The notes: a model not told the origin generated them from the sequence alone. A stretch of DNA of 64,000 nucleotides from Bacillota bacterium (GCA_023409835.1 JAEYQV010000132.1:1-64000); one strand, 5' to 3'; shown: positions 49,333-58,463, numbered from the stretch's first letter. Numbers and translations: made by a program.

Positions 49333-50517
49333 TTGTTAAAGGCAGTTATATTTGATATGGATGGTGTTATTATTGACAGCGAACCGATGCATGCCCGCGC
49401 AGCAGTGCTTGCATTAAAAAAATATCAGGTCGACATCACTACGGATTATTGCTCCAGATTTATCGGATCCACTACAGTTTATATGTGTCAGGAGATGGTA
49501 AGAGAGTTTCATCTGAACATTTCTCCGGAAGAGCTTCTGGCTGCTAACAACGAGTTGAAGAAATACCTTAGGGATACCGAAGGGTATCCGGTTATCCCTT
49601 ATATTACGAAGCTGATAAAAGATCTGTATTCCCATGGCTTGCTATTAATCATAGCCTCCTCTTCTCCCGGAGAGGATATTGAATATGTTATGGATACACT
49701 TAAGATCCGGAAGTATTTCAAGGGCTTTATCTCCGGTCGGGAATTGGAGCATCCGAAACCGGCACCCGATATTTTCCTGGCTGCAGCACAGCGTCTGGGT
49801 GTCTCACCGGATGAATGTATTGTCATAGAGGACTCTACAAATGGAGTTAATGCCGCCTATGCTGCCGGAATTACATCAATTGGCTTTGTAAATCCCAATT
49901 CGGGAACCCATGATTTGCGGAAGGCTGCCTTTTTAGTAGAAGGCTTTGAAGAGATCGATTATGCTTTCCTCCACCAGGTTTATTGCAATGCACATTGGAA
50001 AGCTTCCGTCATCACAGCGACAGAACGGCTCATCCTTCGAGAGCTTGCGGTAGAGGATGCCTATGATTTATTTCATATCTATAGCGAACCGGAATGCATC
50101 CGTTTTTGCGGGGATGCACCGGAATCCCTTGAGGTAGAGCAGGAACGGCGTAAAGCATATATCCGTTATGTATATCAGAATTACGGTTACGGTCAATGGG
50201 GAATATTCTTAAGAGAAAGCAATAGGCTAATCGGCTGCTGCGGAATTGAGCTGAAAGAAAACGGGAGTAACGGTGATTACGAAATCGGCTATTTATTAGC
50301 CTCAGAATATCAGGGAAAAGGCTTCGCTTATGAAGCAGCCTCTGCAGTAATTAAGTATTTTAAAGAACGCTATCAACCAAAACGGATTATAGCTGTTATA
50401 GATAAGCAGAATATACCATCCCTGAAATTAGCAAAAAAGCTTGGTATGTGTAAGGATGGTGAATTAATTAGAAACCGTCGTGAATGTTATCGATACTGTT
50501 TCAATTTTCCTGATTAA
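49333..50517 (+). CDS. HAD phosphatase/mutase fused to GNAT acetyltransferase
   Basis: The 394-residue protein has two domains. Residues 1-210 are a HAD-family hydrolase of the beta-phosphoglucomutase type, with the nucleophile in FDMDGVIIDSEP and IEDSTNGVNAAYAAG. Residues about 225-394 are a GNAT acetyltransferase with TERLILREL, YEIGYLLASEYQGKGFAYEA and NIPSLKLAKKLG. The TTG at 49333 is chosen because GGAGG lies 8 bases before it. The fusion is read through continuously without a stop. The substrates are unknown. Confidence 0.8.
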   Translation: MLKAVIFDMDGVIIDSEPMHARAAVLALKKYQVDITTDYCSRFIGSTTVYMCQEMVREFHLNISPEELLAANNELKKYLRDTEGYPVIPYITKLIKDLYSHGLLLIIASSSPGEDIEYVMDTLKIRKYFKGFISGRELEHPKPAPDIFLAAAQRLGVSPDECIVIEDSTNGVNAAYAAGITSIGFVNPNSGTHDLRKAAFLVEGFEEIDYAFLHQVYCNAHWKASVITATERLILRELAVEDAYDLFHIYSEPECIRFCGDAPESLEVEQERRKAYIRYVYQNYGYGQWGIFLRESNRLIGCCGIELKENGSNGDYEIGYLLASEYQGKGFAYEAASAVIKYFKERYQPKRIIAVIDKQNIPSLKLAKKLGMCKDGELIRNRRECYRYCFNFPD

Positions 50518-50532
50518 GGATGGAGCATAGCT

Positions 50533-50940
50533 ATGGAAAATTCAAGAAATACAAAACAAAAGCAATTAATTCTCTCAATATTAAAGGAAGCGGACCGACC
50601 GATGTCAATTAATGAAGTATATCTTCAGGTTGCAAAGGAGCTTCCCAAGATAGCGAAATCTACAATCTATCGTAATATAGATGCTCTTTTAGGTCAAAAT
50701 CTGATTGATAAATATCATTTTAACGATTCGGAGATTTTTTATCGGATTAAAGCAGACAGTCATGAACATAAGCATTTTATCATTTGTGATGATTGTAAGA
50801 AAGTATTTGATCTACCCTCCTGTCCGATCCATGACATTGAACATGCCATAGAGGAAGAAGGTTTCGTTATTAAGGATCATCTCATTCAAATCACCGGCAC
50901 CTGTAAGAATTGCGCCTTACATAAGAATAGTGAAAAATAA
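50533..50940 (+). CDS. Fur-family metal regulator
   Basis: The 135-residue protein has the Fur winged helix (STIYRNIDALLGQNLI), metal-sensing HEHKHFIICDDCKK, and a structural zinc site made of CDDC and CKNC. It could be Fur, Zur or PerR. The sequence does not decide. It follows the HAD-GNAT gene by 15 bases and probably shares its transcript. GGAG lies 7 bases before the ATG. Confidence 0.88.
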   Translation: MENSRNTKQKQLILSILKEADRPMSINEVYLQVAKELPKIAKSTIYRNIDALLGQNLIDKYHFNDSEIFYRIKADSHEHKHFIICDDCKKVFDLPSCPIHDIEHAIEEEGFVIKDHLIQITGTCKNCALHKNSEK

Positions 50941-50971
50941 AAATCCTTCCAAATTATATGGAAGGATTTTT
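50941..50971 (+). terminator. Terminator of the Fur-family gene
   Basis: AAATCCTTCC (50941-50950) pairs with GGAAGGATTT (50960-50969), then TT. It starts directly after the stop codon. Confidence 0.85.
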
Positions 50972-50975
50972 ATTA

Positions 50976-51008
50976 GTGGTTATCTGCCATAGGCTGACAA
51001 TCCGGTTT
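50976..51008 (-). repeat. Dispersed palindromic repeat, copy C
   Basis: On the minus strand it reads AACCGGATTGTCAGCC then TATGGCAGATAACCAC. It abuts the stop codon of the Gly/Thr lipoprotein gene. It is closely related to copies at 31717-31749 and 56739-56771. Confidence 0.7.
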
Positions 51009-51338
51009 TTATCTGGTGGCTGCCGGTGTAGTTGTTAAGCCTGTTCCGGTGCCTGTACCAGAACCACCGGTTGTACCTGTTCCTCCGGTTGTTCCACCTG
51101 TAGTACCTGTTCCTCCGGTTGTTCCACCTGTACCTCCGGTGGTGTTACCTGTTGTGCCTGTTCCTCCGGTTGTATTATTCGTTCCGGTGCCATTTTTGTT
51201 TGTTCCGTTAGTATTCCCGTTAGTCGTCCCGTTAGTAGCTCCGTTATTTGTTTTAGAGCCATCACCTGCTGTACATGCAGTAAGGGCAATTAAGGATACA
51301 CATACCAATGCAATTAATATGCATAATCTTTTTCTCAT
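51009..51338 (-). CDS. Gly/Thr-rich repeat lipoprotein
   Basis: The 109-residue product has a lipoprotein signal ending LIALTAC. The mature part is almost entirely Gly, Thr and Asn, with tandem repeats of about six to nine residues (GGTGTT, GGTTGGTGTT). The DNA has matching repeated 15-30-base units. It is likely to be an exposed flexible surface protein. AGGAGGAG lies before the ATG. The repeats are likely to vary in number between strains. Confidence 0.7.
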   Translation of the reverse strand: MRKRLCILIALVCVSLIALTACTAGDGSKTNNGATNGTTNGNTNGTNKNGTGTNNTTGGTGTTGNTTGGTGGTTGGTGTTGGTTGGTGTTGGSGTGTGTGLTTTPAATR

Positions 51339-51607
51339 CGATACTCCTCCTATTAATATGAATAATAATATCGTTTTACTTGGTTAGTATCTCACGGTTT
51401 ATTTTTATTATGCATATCCATAAATTCAAGGCAAGTCATATATTCTTCTAAAAGCATCGGCTTGACGATGATTGCTTCAGAAAATCCACTAAATTATACC
51501 AATTTTTATAATAAAAACACATTCCTTTAAAAATTCTATACAGTCTCCCGGAGCCTGCCTATGCATTACTTAATCCCCACCATTTTAACTTCTTCCTCTG
51601 TCAAATA

Positions 51608-52393
51608 TCATTCAGAGGTACGGAATTCAATCATATCTCCCCGGAAACGGAGAGGCAGGTTATTGCGCTGCAGCTTCGGATTAATACGCTCCTTGATAGC
51701 GATATGTTTAAAGAATATCTTCCATAGATCCTGATATTCATCCTCTTCATAGGATATCTCATCGAATTCGTTTTCAAAAAGGTTCTGCGTCTCCACCAAT
51801 ATCCAGGGCTTACCCGGTACATGGAGAGTGGCAAGCTTCCGATTCTCATCAAAAATAATAAACCGCTCCCTGGGCAGCCGGTCAACAAAATGGGGTGTGA
51901 TCAAGGATAATACGTTATTCTTGGGGTGGATTACGCTGGTCAGAAGACCGCTCTCCTGTTCTGAAAAACGAACAAAGCCTAGCAGATGGTGCATTTCATT
52001 ACCAACGAATTTACTAAGCTTAAAAATACCGGCTACAATCTCATTACTCAGATGATTGATGATATCCGCTCCTGCTGCAAAACCAAGAATCATAAAACGA
52101 TAAATCAGATCCGCTTTACCCATTTGATCAGACAAGGCAGCTCTGCATAACATCTCATATGCTTCCATAGATATCTTCTCCTTTATTGCTTTGCCAACCT
52201 TCAGGGATAAGCCGTAATCCGTCTCCACCTGCATATATTCCGAAAACAACTCCATATTAGAATAGTTATGTGAATTACTCTGTTCTTCAATCTTTATGTT
52301 GGCATGTCCGTAGCCGGAGCTCCAAGCCACATAGATAGCCGTAAATATCCCATCAATACTGTCCTCGCATAGATAGATTCTGGTCAGCTTCAT
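51608..52393 (-). CDS. Radical-SAM-linked DNA repair protein (TIGR03915 type)
   Basis: The 261-residue protein opens MKLTRIYLCEDSIDGIFTAIY and ends NLPLRFRGDMIEF, as expected for the TIGR03915 family that accompanies a radical SAM protein and, in some genomes, a uracil-DNA glycosylase. The biochemical activity is unknown. I place the start at 52393 because GAGGAG lies 6 bases upstream. It is 113 bases after the radical SAM gene on the same strand, so both should come from the same SOS-like promoter. Confidence 0.85.
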   Translation of the reverse strand: MKLTRIYLCEDSIDGIFTAIYVAWSSGYGHANIKIEEQSNSHNYSNMELFSEYMQVETDYGLSLKVGKAIKEKISMEAYEMLCRAALSDQMGKADLIYRFMILGFAAGADIINHLSNEIVAGIFKLSKFVGNEMHHLLGFVRFSEQESGLLTSVIHPKNNVLSLITPHFVDRLPRERFIIFDENRKLATLHVPGKPWILVETQNLFENEFDEISYEEDEYQDLWKIFFKHIAIKERINPKLQRNNLPLRFRGDMIEFRTSE

Positions 52394-52506
52394 TCTTTTC
52401 TCCTCTTCTGCCGTACTCCCGTTCATTCGGTCCTCGGCTAATCATAACCTGCACATCATTCCATCTCAAGAATCATCCTAATAATGATAATCCCCATATA
52501 AATATT

Positions 52507-53952
52507 CTATACCCTAGCAAGCTTCATCAGTGATCTCTGATCTGCCTGAAAGCTAACATCATCGAACAGGGATAATTGTTTAAAGGTTATGTCCTTATCC
52601 ACACCGAAGGGAAGCTGATCCTTCAGGGCCAATAGCTGCCTGGTGATAAAGTTCTCCTCCAGCTTAATCGGGTACATCATCCTGCCGTTACAGGTAATGA
52701 AGTATATTGCCCTCTTCAGCACAATACCTAACCGTTTCAGATCCTTATAATCCAGAGTAGCACTCTTTCTCGCCATAATAATCCTTTGTGCAGAATTCGT
52801 TCCGATACCCGGAACCCGCAGCAGAGTGTAATAATCCGCTTTATTTACTTCCACCGGAAAAAGCTCCAGATGACGCAAGGCCCAGTCACACTTTGGATCC
52901 AGAAATACATTGAAGTTCGGATTCTTCTCATCCAGAAGCTCCATTGTCCGGAAACCGTAAAACCGTAATAACCAGTCAGCCTGATACAAACGGTGCTCTC
53001 TAAGCAGCGGCGGTCCCTCTAAGGTAGAAGGAAGTCTGCTGTCCTGATTCACGTTCATAAATGCAGAATAAAATACTCTCTTCAAATCAAAATTATCATA
53101 CAGTGCTTCCGATACCGACATAATCTGGTAGTCACTTTCCTTCGTGGCACCGATAATCATCTGTGTGCTCTGTCCTGCAGGAACATACCTGCGGTGTATC
53201 AGCGGGCTCTTCTGATAAGGAACCATACCGGTTCCGGAAGTAACAATCTCCTTAATATCCATATCTTCCTGTTCGTTCATAATGATCTGCTTTCGAGCGG
53301 AGATCGTCTTATCCGCAATACCCAGCAGCTCTCTGCTGTTCTCCCGTCTTAACTGAATCTGACGGATCGGCTTCAGTATATTCTTGCGACTCTTATGAGG
53401 AGCCAGCTCCTTCAGGCTTTCCGCCGTTGGCAGCTCCAGATTGATGCTCATACGGTCTGCATACCAGCCTAAAACCTCGATCAGGGCAGGATCTGCTCCG
53501 GGAATTGCTTTACAGTGGATATAGCCGTTAAAATGATGGACCTCCCGCAGCATCCTGAGGGCTTCCAGAATCAGTTCCATCGTATGATTCGGACTTACTA
53601 AGATCCCGGAGCTCAAGAACAGTCCCTCAATGTAATTCCTGCGGTAAAATTCCATTGTCAGCTCGCAGATCTCCTCAGGAGTAAAGGAGGCTCTGACCAC
53701 ATCATTGGAGGATCTGTTCGCACAGTACTTACAATCGAAGATACATTCATTCGTAAACAATACCTTAAGCAGGGAGATGCACCTACCGTCAGCAGAAAAG
53801 CTATGACAAATTCCACAAGCCAGACTATTACCCATGCCGCTCTGATTCCCCTTACGATCGACACCGCTGGAGGTACAGGCTACATCATACTTTGCTGCAT
53901 CCGACAGAATCTCAAGCTTCCTCTGAATTGTCATATTCTCCTGAATAACCAT
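52507..53952 (-). CDS. Putative DNA modification/repair radical SAM protein (TIGR03916 type)
   Basis: The 481-residue protein binds a [4Fe-4S] cluster through CIFDCKYC. A later helix-hairpin-helix segment near the C-terminus (LLRVPGIGTNSAQRIIMARK) resembles DNA-binding motifs. The family is annotated as a DNA modification or repair enzyme, but its reaction is unknown. I use ATG at 53952, seven bases after GGAGG. The promoter is flanked by two SOS-like boxes, supporting a DNA-damage role. Confidence 0.88.
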   Translation of the reverse strand: MVIQENMTIQRKLEILSDAAKYDVACTSSGVDRKGNQSGMGNSLACGICHSFSADGRCISLLKVLFTNECIFDCKYCANRSSNDVVRASFTPEEICELTMEFYRRNYIEGLFLSSGILVSPNHTMELILEALRMLREVHHFNGYIHCKAIPGADPALIEVLGWYADRMSINLELPTAESLKELAPHKSRKNILKPIRQIQLRRENSRELLGIADKTISARKQIIMNEQEDMDIKEIVTSGTGMVPYQKSPLIHRRYVPAGQSTQMIIGATKESDYQIMSVSEALYDNFDLKRVFYSAFMNVNQDSRLPSTLEGPPLLREHRLYQADWLLRFYGFRTMELLDEKNPNFNVFLDPKCDWALRHLELFPVEVNKADYYTLLRVPGIGTNSAQRIIMARKSATLDYKDLKRLGIVLKRAIYFITCNGRMMYPIKLEENFITRQLLALKDQLPFGVDKDITFKQLSLFDDVSFQADQRSLMKLARV

Positions 53953-53968
53953 AGGTTTGCCTCCGTAT

Positions 53969-53982
53969 ACAAACATTTGTTC
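53969..53982 (-). promoter_or_regulatory. SOS (LexA-like) box 1
   Basis: On the minus strand it reads GAACAAATGTTTGT. The half-sites GAAC and GTTT are like Firmicute LexA boxes. It is 17 bases before the start codon, at about the transcript start of the adjacent promoter. Confidence 0.65.
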
Positions 53983-53989
53983 TTATATC

Positions 53990-54018
53990 ATTCTACCAAA
54001 TCAGTGCCGTCAAGTCAA
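53990..54018 (-). promoter_or_regulatory. Promoter of radical-SAM repair operon
   Basis: TTGACT (54013-54018, minus) and TAGAAT (53990-53995, minus) are 17 bases apart, between the two identical SOS-like boxes. Confidence 0.8.
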
Positions 54019-54026
54019 TACAAAAT

Positions 54027-54040
54027 ACAAACATTTGTTC
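54027..54040 (-). promoter_or_regulatory. SOS (LexA-like) box 2
   Basis: An exact second copy of GAACAAATGTTTGT, 58 bases from box 1 and just upstream of the -35 element. The rest of the gap 53953-54371 contains no other gene that I can see, only the upstream region of the EAL gene. Confidence 0.65.
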
Positions 54041-54371
54041 TTTGGATTTTATAGTAGATATTTCACATTTTTTAATACGGAATCTGATTGACAACAGGTA
54101 ACCCTAATGATAAAATCTAATATTGTGTAATTACAGTAAATATTCTGGTATTTTTACCAGTTTAATATAATATTCCCCATAATATCCATGCAACAACCCC
54201 TACACTTTTTACCTATCTGCTTCCTAGTTAGTGCTGACTGCCACCCGGTAAATTGACAACGTTTCGTCTGACTATTGTAATCTGTTGCAGGCAACGCCCG
54301 TAACAAGGCTGCGAAGGATTTCGTTACCAAGGTTCCGAATTCGGAGTGTTTTATTGATTTAAGGAGTACTA

Positions 54372-56615
54372 ATGAATAAAAAATATCAGGAGTTTATCAA
54401 CTTTCGTAGACGTGGAATGATGGTTGTCTATTTATTTTGCATTGCTTTTTTTCTTTTATTAATCCCTCTGGTGATTTTAACTCTGCAGCATAACCCCATT
54501 AAGAAAGTGAATTTTATCTTAATAATATTCAGCACAATCTGCTTATTGCTTTCGTTCATTCAAATGTTCAGAAACTATCTATATGTCAATAAGCTCGAGA
54601 CAACCCTGTTGAATAATTACGATAATTCGGATGCGAAAAAGTATCAGCTCTTTAATCAGCTGTTGGATGAAAACCTTTTCCTATACCATTTCCAACCGAT
54701 TGTAAATGCCAAGACGGGTGAAGTCTTTGCCTATGAAGCTTTGATGAGGACTGATGATAAAATTAATATGTCACCTGTGGAAATCCTTGATTTTGCGGTC
54801 AGGGAAAACCGTCTTTATGATATTGAGAAATTAACTCTATTCAATGCCTTGAAGATCATGAAGGATTACCAGGAAACCTTCGGTTCTAAAAAGCTTTTTA
54901 TCAACAGCATCTCGAATCATCTTCTGAAGGATGAGGATTTTGATGTATTATATAAGCAGTATGGCACATTATTTAAGAATGTAGTCCTGGAAATCACAGA
55001 GTCAGCCCTGATTGATGATGACGGAATTAAAGCCATCCGCAAAAGACTGCAGAACGCCAACTTCCAGCTGGCTTTGGATGATTACGGTGCCGGCTATTCC
55101 AACGAATCCCTTCTCCTGAATACTACTCCGAATTTTATTAAGATTGACCAGCTAATCCTACGAAACATCAACCTTGATACCAAGAAGCAGCATCTGGTTT
55201 CCAATATCGTCAGCTTTGCCCGAAATAATCATGTAAAAACGATAGCAGAAGGAATTGAGACCTATGAGGAATTTATCTATGTAATCAAGCTTGGTGTGGA
55301 TTATATTCAGGGCTTTTACACCGGCCGTCCCAACCCAATGCTGCTGCAGACCATACCGGATGAATGTCTGGAAACGGTTTCGGCCTTAAGTAAGGATGAG
55401 GTTCATGGTTCCATGCTCAGCAAGACCTATGAGACCAGAAGTGATACAACGGTATTGTCCTTGGAAGCATTTGCCCTCGACCAATATTCCGATCTGCTGA
55501 TTCAGAACAAGGATATTATCCTGCAGGGAAATCCGGATATCGTAACCAATATAAAAATACATATCGCAGATAACTTGAAATGCTGTATTACACTGGATAA
55601 GGTTCGACTAAAAGCCAACGATCCTGTGATAGCTTTAGGGCATAACTGCAGTGTCATCTTAAAGCTTGTTGGGGATAATATCTTATATCAGGACGGCATC
55701 AGGGTTCCCGAATCCTCTGAATTGATTATTACCGGAGATGGGAACTTAAATATCCAGACCAGCCGGAAGCTCGGTGTGGGAATCGGCGGCAGCTCGGAGC
55801 AGTCCTATGGCAATATTACTTTAGCCGGTACAGGAAGCATCAAAATAAATAATAGCAGTGATCTATCTATCGGGATCGGTGGTGCACAGAATACCGGGAA
55901 TTCCCTGATACACCTGTCCTCCGGTAATATCGAGGTGGAAGTCGGCGGTTATCATGCTGTCGGTATCGGAAGCATATCGGGAAATGCAATTATCAAAATA
56001 GGAAAATGTAAATTGAAGATCACTTCTGTTGCTACGAAAGCAGTTGCGATTGGATGTCTGATGGGTCCTGTAAATATCGCAACCAGCGGTATGCTCGATA
56101 TCCGCTGCGAAGGCCGCAATACCGTTTCCATAGGAACTCTCGAAAATGGGGTGGGCTGTGTGACCGTCCAGGACGGATCGATCAGCATAAGCTATAATGC
56201 CCATAGCGGAGCGGGGATCGGCGGAATTGACGGCAGCATTAACATCATCCTTCAGAATGGGGACATTGATATCTACGCGGAGGGTTCCGATATCGTCGGC
56301 ATCGGAGATTATACCGGAACCGGCACAATCCAGATCTTCCATGGTATCATAACCGCTGTATTAAAGGCTTCTCAACCTGTGACCATCGGGAATTCAGATA
56401 AGCTGGTTGTCATTGACGGAGGCAATATTCTATGTGATATTCCGGAAGACATATCGGTTGTAAATTCCTTAGGCATCCCCTTAAATGCCAAGCTTATCAC
56501 CGATACCGATTACTTTCATCGTACCATTGATACCAAGAACGGCTCCTATGACTACCGGGCTGAGCGAAATGACCGATGTAAAATAATCAGAGTGTATCTT
56601 CCTGAGAATTATTGA
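54372..56615 (+). CDS. Membrane EAL phosphodiesterase with C-terminal beta-solenoid
   Basis: The 747-residue protein has two membrane helices (about 17-37 and 48-66), an EAL domain (about 93-330), and a long C-terminal repeat region (about 375-715). The EAL domain keeps YEALMR, LEITES, DDYGAGYS, KIDQ and IAEGIE, so it should cleave c-di-GMP. The C-terminal region has imperfect repeats of about 20-30 residues with GxGIGG (GVGIGGSSEQ, SIGIGGAQN, GAGIGGIDG), typical of a right-handed beta-helix. Such solenoids are usually extracellular polysaccharide binders or scaffolds, so an EAL on the same side of the membrane is unusual. AAGGAG lies 5 bases before the ATG. Confidence 0.85.
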   Translation: MNKKYQEFINFRRRGMMVVYLFCIAFFLLLIPLVILTLQHNPIKKVNFILIIFSTICLLLSFIQMFRNYLYVNKLETTLLNNYDNSDAKKYQLFNQLLDENLFLYHFQPIVNAKTGEVFAYEALMRTDDKINMSPVEILDFAVRENRLYDIEKLTLFNALKIMKDYQETFGSKKLFINSISNHLLKDEDFDVLYKQYGTLFKNVVLEITESALIDDDGIKAIRKRLQNANFQLALDDYGAGYSNESLLLNTTPNFIKIDQLILRNINLDTKKQHLVSNIVSFARNNHVKTIAEGIETYEEFIYVIKLGVDYIQGFYTGRPNPMLLQTIPDECLETVSALSKDEVHGSMLSKTYETRSDTTVLSLEAFALDQYSDLLIQNKDIILQGNPDIVTNIKIHIADNLKCCITLDKVRLKANDPVIALGHNCSVILKLVGDNILYQDGIRVPESSELIITGDGNLNIQTSRKLGVGIGGSSEQSYGNITLAGTGSIKINNSSDLSIGIGGAQNTGNSLIHLSSGNIEVEVGGYHAVGIGSISGNAIIKIGKCKLKITSVATKAVAIGCLMGPVNIATSGMLDIRCEGRNTVSIGTLENGVGCVTVQDGSISISYNAHSGAGIGGIDGSINIILQNGDIDIYAEGSDIVGIGDYTGTGTIQIFHGIITAVLKASQPVTIGNSDKLVVIDGGNILCDIPEDISVVNSLGIPLNAKLITDTDYFHRTIDTKNGSYDYRAERNDRCKIIRVYLPENY

Positions 56616-56738
56616 ATACCATTAACATACTAAGTACCAAGTATTACCTGTCTGATATATTATGAGAGCCAGCCTTCCTTTGCCTGAGCGCAGATTGAAT
56701 ATTCCATGAAACAAAACGATAAATATTGCACTTGTCAG

Positions 56739-56771
56739 AACCGGATTGTCTGCCAATGGCAGCCAACCGCC
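56739..56771 (+). repeat. Dispersed palindromic repeat, copy D
   Basis: AACCGGATTGTCTGCC then AATGGCAGCCAACCG. It is nearly identical to copy B at 31717-31749. It lies between the EAL-solenoid gene and the xylosidase gene. Confidence 0.75.
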
Positions 56772-56779
56772 AATCAAAC

Positions 56780-56827
56780 AGGGTGCCAGCTGATTACTTA
56801 TAAATGAAAGTAATCAGCCGGCACCCT
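56780..56827. terminator. Convergent terminator hairpin
   Basis: AGGGTGCCAGCTGATTACTT (56780-56799) pairs with the arm at 56808-56827 over 20 bp with one wobble. It separates the convergent EAL-solenoid and xylosidase genes. T runs are weak on both sides. Confidence 0.7.
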
Positions 56828-56848
56828 GCCTCTTATTTAGAGATTTTA

Positions 56849-56874
56849 CGGTAGCTGTGTCGGCACAGCTACCG
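56849..56874. other. Second hairpin 3' of xylosidase
   Basis: CGGTAGCTGTG (56849-56859) pairs perfectly with CACAGCTACCG (56864-56874) around a TCGG loop. It lies next to the xylosidase stop codon and may protect or terminate the transcript. Confidence 0.55.
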
Positions 56875-56882
56875 GTATAATA

Positions 56883-58463
56883 CTATTGCTCTATATACTC
56901 GAAATAATCAAAATCTGCTTCCTTTCTTTGCCCGGAAAGGTCCTGACAGCATAAACCGACGAAGGCACCGGTGAAACGGTTCGGTTCCGTATATTCATCC
57001 GATAGGATACTGGCGTCAAACACCGTTCCGATCCTCAGCCATTCCATACCATCCTTGGAATAATAGAACTGCAGGAGATGGTAATCCACTTCCACCTTAA
57101 GATAACATCTGTCCCATCCATTAATCACTATCTTCTCGGTAATCGGCTCATCAAATACACCGGCATCCCTTTTTAAAATATCAATTATTTTTCCCTTATC
57201 CTCTAGCCAGGTGATATGCAGGTAATAAAAATTATGATTATCATACAGCGTTACCAAGCCGGCCATCTGCTGGAACTGCTCCGGCTTAAATTCAACAGCC
57301 GTAGCTGCAGTATAACGGAAGGCCTGCTGGCGTCGGGCAACAAGACTTTGATGAAATCTGGAGCCCAGGGATTCGCTCCCCCGTAATCGGAGGTACCCCG
57401 GCCGCTCCTTCAGAGTGAGATAATCCTCTGTAAGCGGTATCCTGAGGGTCTGAAAGTGAAGGCTCAGCTCCTCGCTGTCAAAATCATCCCTGACCGGTTC
57501 CTCCTCCCATATGACTTCCTGAAGCTTTGGTGCCGGCACTTCTACCTGGGGCTTATTTCCTCCTGCTTCAAGATAAATCCAGTCATCCTCCTTCCACACA
57601 AATTTTTGAAGTGAAGTCTCCCTGCCAAGAATACAGCGACCTCTGGAGGGGAGCGGTCTGCCGCAGAGATGAGCCATATACCATTCCCCGGTCTGTGTCT
57701 CTACCAGGCTACCATGTCCTGCTCTCTGGAGCTGAAGGGAAGGATCCTGCCAGGAGGTTAAGATGGGATTCTCCGGATGGACCTCATAAGGGCCCTCCAG
57801 ATTTCTGGACCGTGCAAAGGTAACCGCATGCTTGAAGCGGGTCCCACCTTCTGCTGTCAGCAGATAATAATATCCGTTTCTCTTGTACAGATGAGGTCCT
57901 TCTACTAACCCTAATTCCGTTCCTTTGAATATATTTGTAATCGGTCCAACCAACTGCTTCTCCTGAACGGAGTATTCCTGGAGAACAATGCCGGCAAACT
58001 GATTTCTTCCTTTCCGATGATCCCATAGCTGGTTTACCAGCCACTTGCGGCCATCCTCATCATGGAACAGGGAGGGATCAAAACCGCTGCTGTTAAGAAA
58101 GATTGGCTCCGACCATTCTCCGGTAATATCTGTTGTTGTGACCAGATAGTTATGGAGATCTCTTGCACTGCCATAGGTCCATAGCTTGACATTTGTATAA
58201 ATAAGATAGAATACACCCTTGTCATAGGATAAGCAGGGTGCCCATACTCCTTCGGAGCTGGCGGCTCCCTGCATATTGAGCTGGGAGATTCTATTTAACG
58301 GGTGGGCAATCAGCTTCCAGTGAATCAGATCCCTGGAATGATGAATCTGCACTCCCGGAAACCATTCAAAGGTTGAGGTTGCAATATAGTAGTCATCTCC
58401 TACTCTTAGGATTGACGGATCGGGATTGAATCCCTTTAAAACCGGATTATTGATTGAACCCAT
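56883..58463 (-). CDS. GH43 family beta-xylosidase/arabinosidase
   Basis: The 526-residue enzyme has the five-bladed beta-propeller with catalytic base Asp15 (FNPDPSI), the modulator Asp in GFDPSLF, and general acid Glu in VEGPHLYK. A C-terminal beta-sandwich (about 325-526) is typical of XynB/GH43_11 enzymes. There is no signal peptide, so it probably acts inside the cell on imported xylo-oligosaccharides. No transporter or regulator for xylan use is adjacent. Confidence 0.9.
   Translation of the reverse strand: MGSINNPVLKGFNPDPSILRVGDDYYIATSTFEWFPGVQIHHSRDLIHWKLIAHPLNRISQLNMQGAASSEGVWAPCLSYDKGVFYLIYTNVKLWTYGSARDLHNYLVTTTDITGEWSEPIFLNSSGFDPSLFHDEDGRKWLVNQLWDHRKGRNQFAGIVLQEYSVQEKQLVGPITNIFKGTELGLVEGPHLYKRNGYYYLLTAEGGTRFKHAVTFARSRNLEGPYEVHPENPILTSWQDPSLQLQRAGHGSLVETQTGEWYMAHLCGRPLPSRGRCILGRETSLQKFVWKEDDWIYLEAGGNKPQVEVPAPKLQEVIWEEEPVRDDFDSEELSLHFQTLRIPLTEDYLTLKERPGYLRLRGSESLGSRFHQSLVARRQQAFRYTAATAVEFKPEQFQQMAGLVTLYDNHNFYYLHITWLEDKGKIIDILKRDAGVFDEPITEKIVINGWDRCYLKVEVDYHLLQFYYSKDGMEWLRIGTVFDASILSDEYTEPNRFTGAFVGLCCQDLSGQRKEADFDYFEYIEQ

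Noticed and set aside
51016..51387. Plus-strand Val/Pro-rich frame opposite the Gly/Thr lipoprotein
   Set aside because: It is the complement of the repeat gene and arises from its repeats.
54240..54371. Possible c-di-GMP riboswitch before the EAL-solenoid gene
   Set aside because: The leader lacks the GEMM core and receptor elements I would expect.
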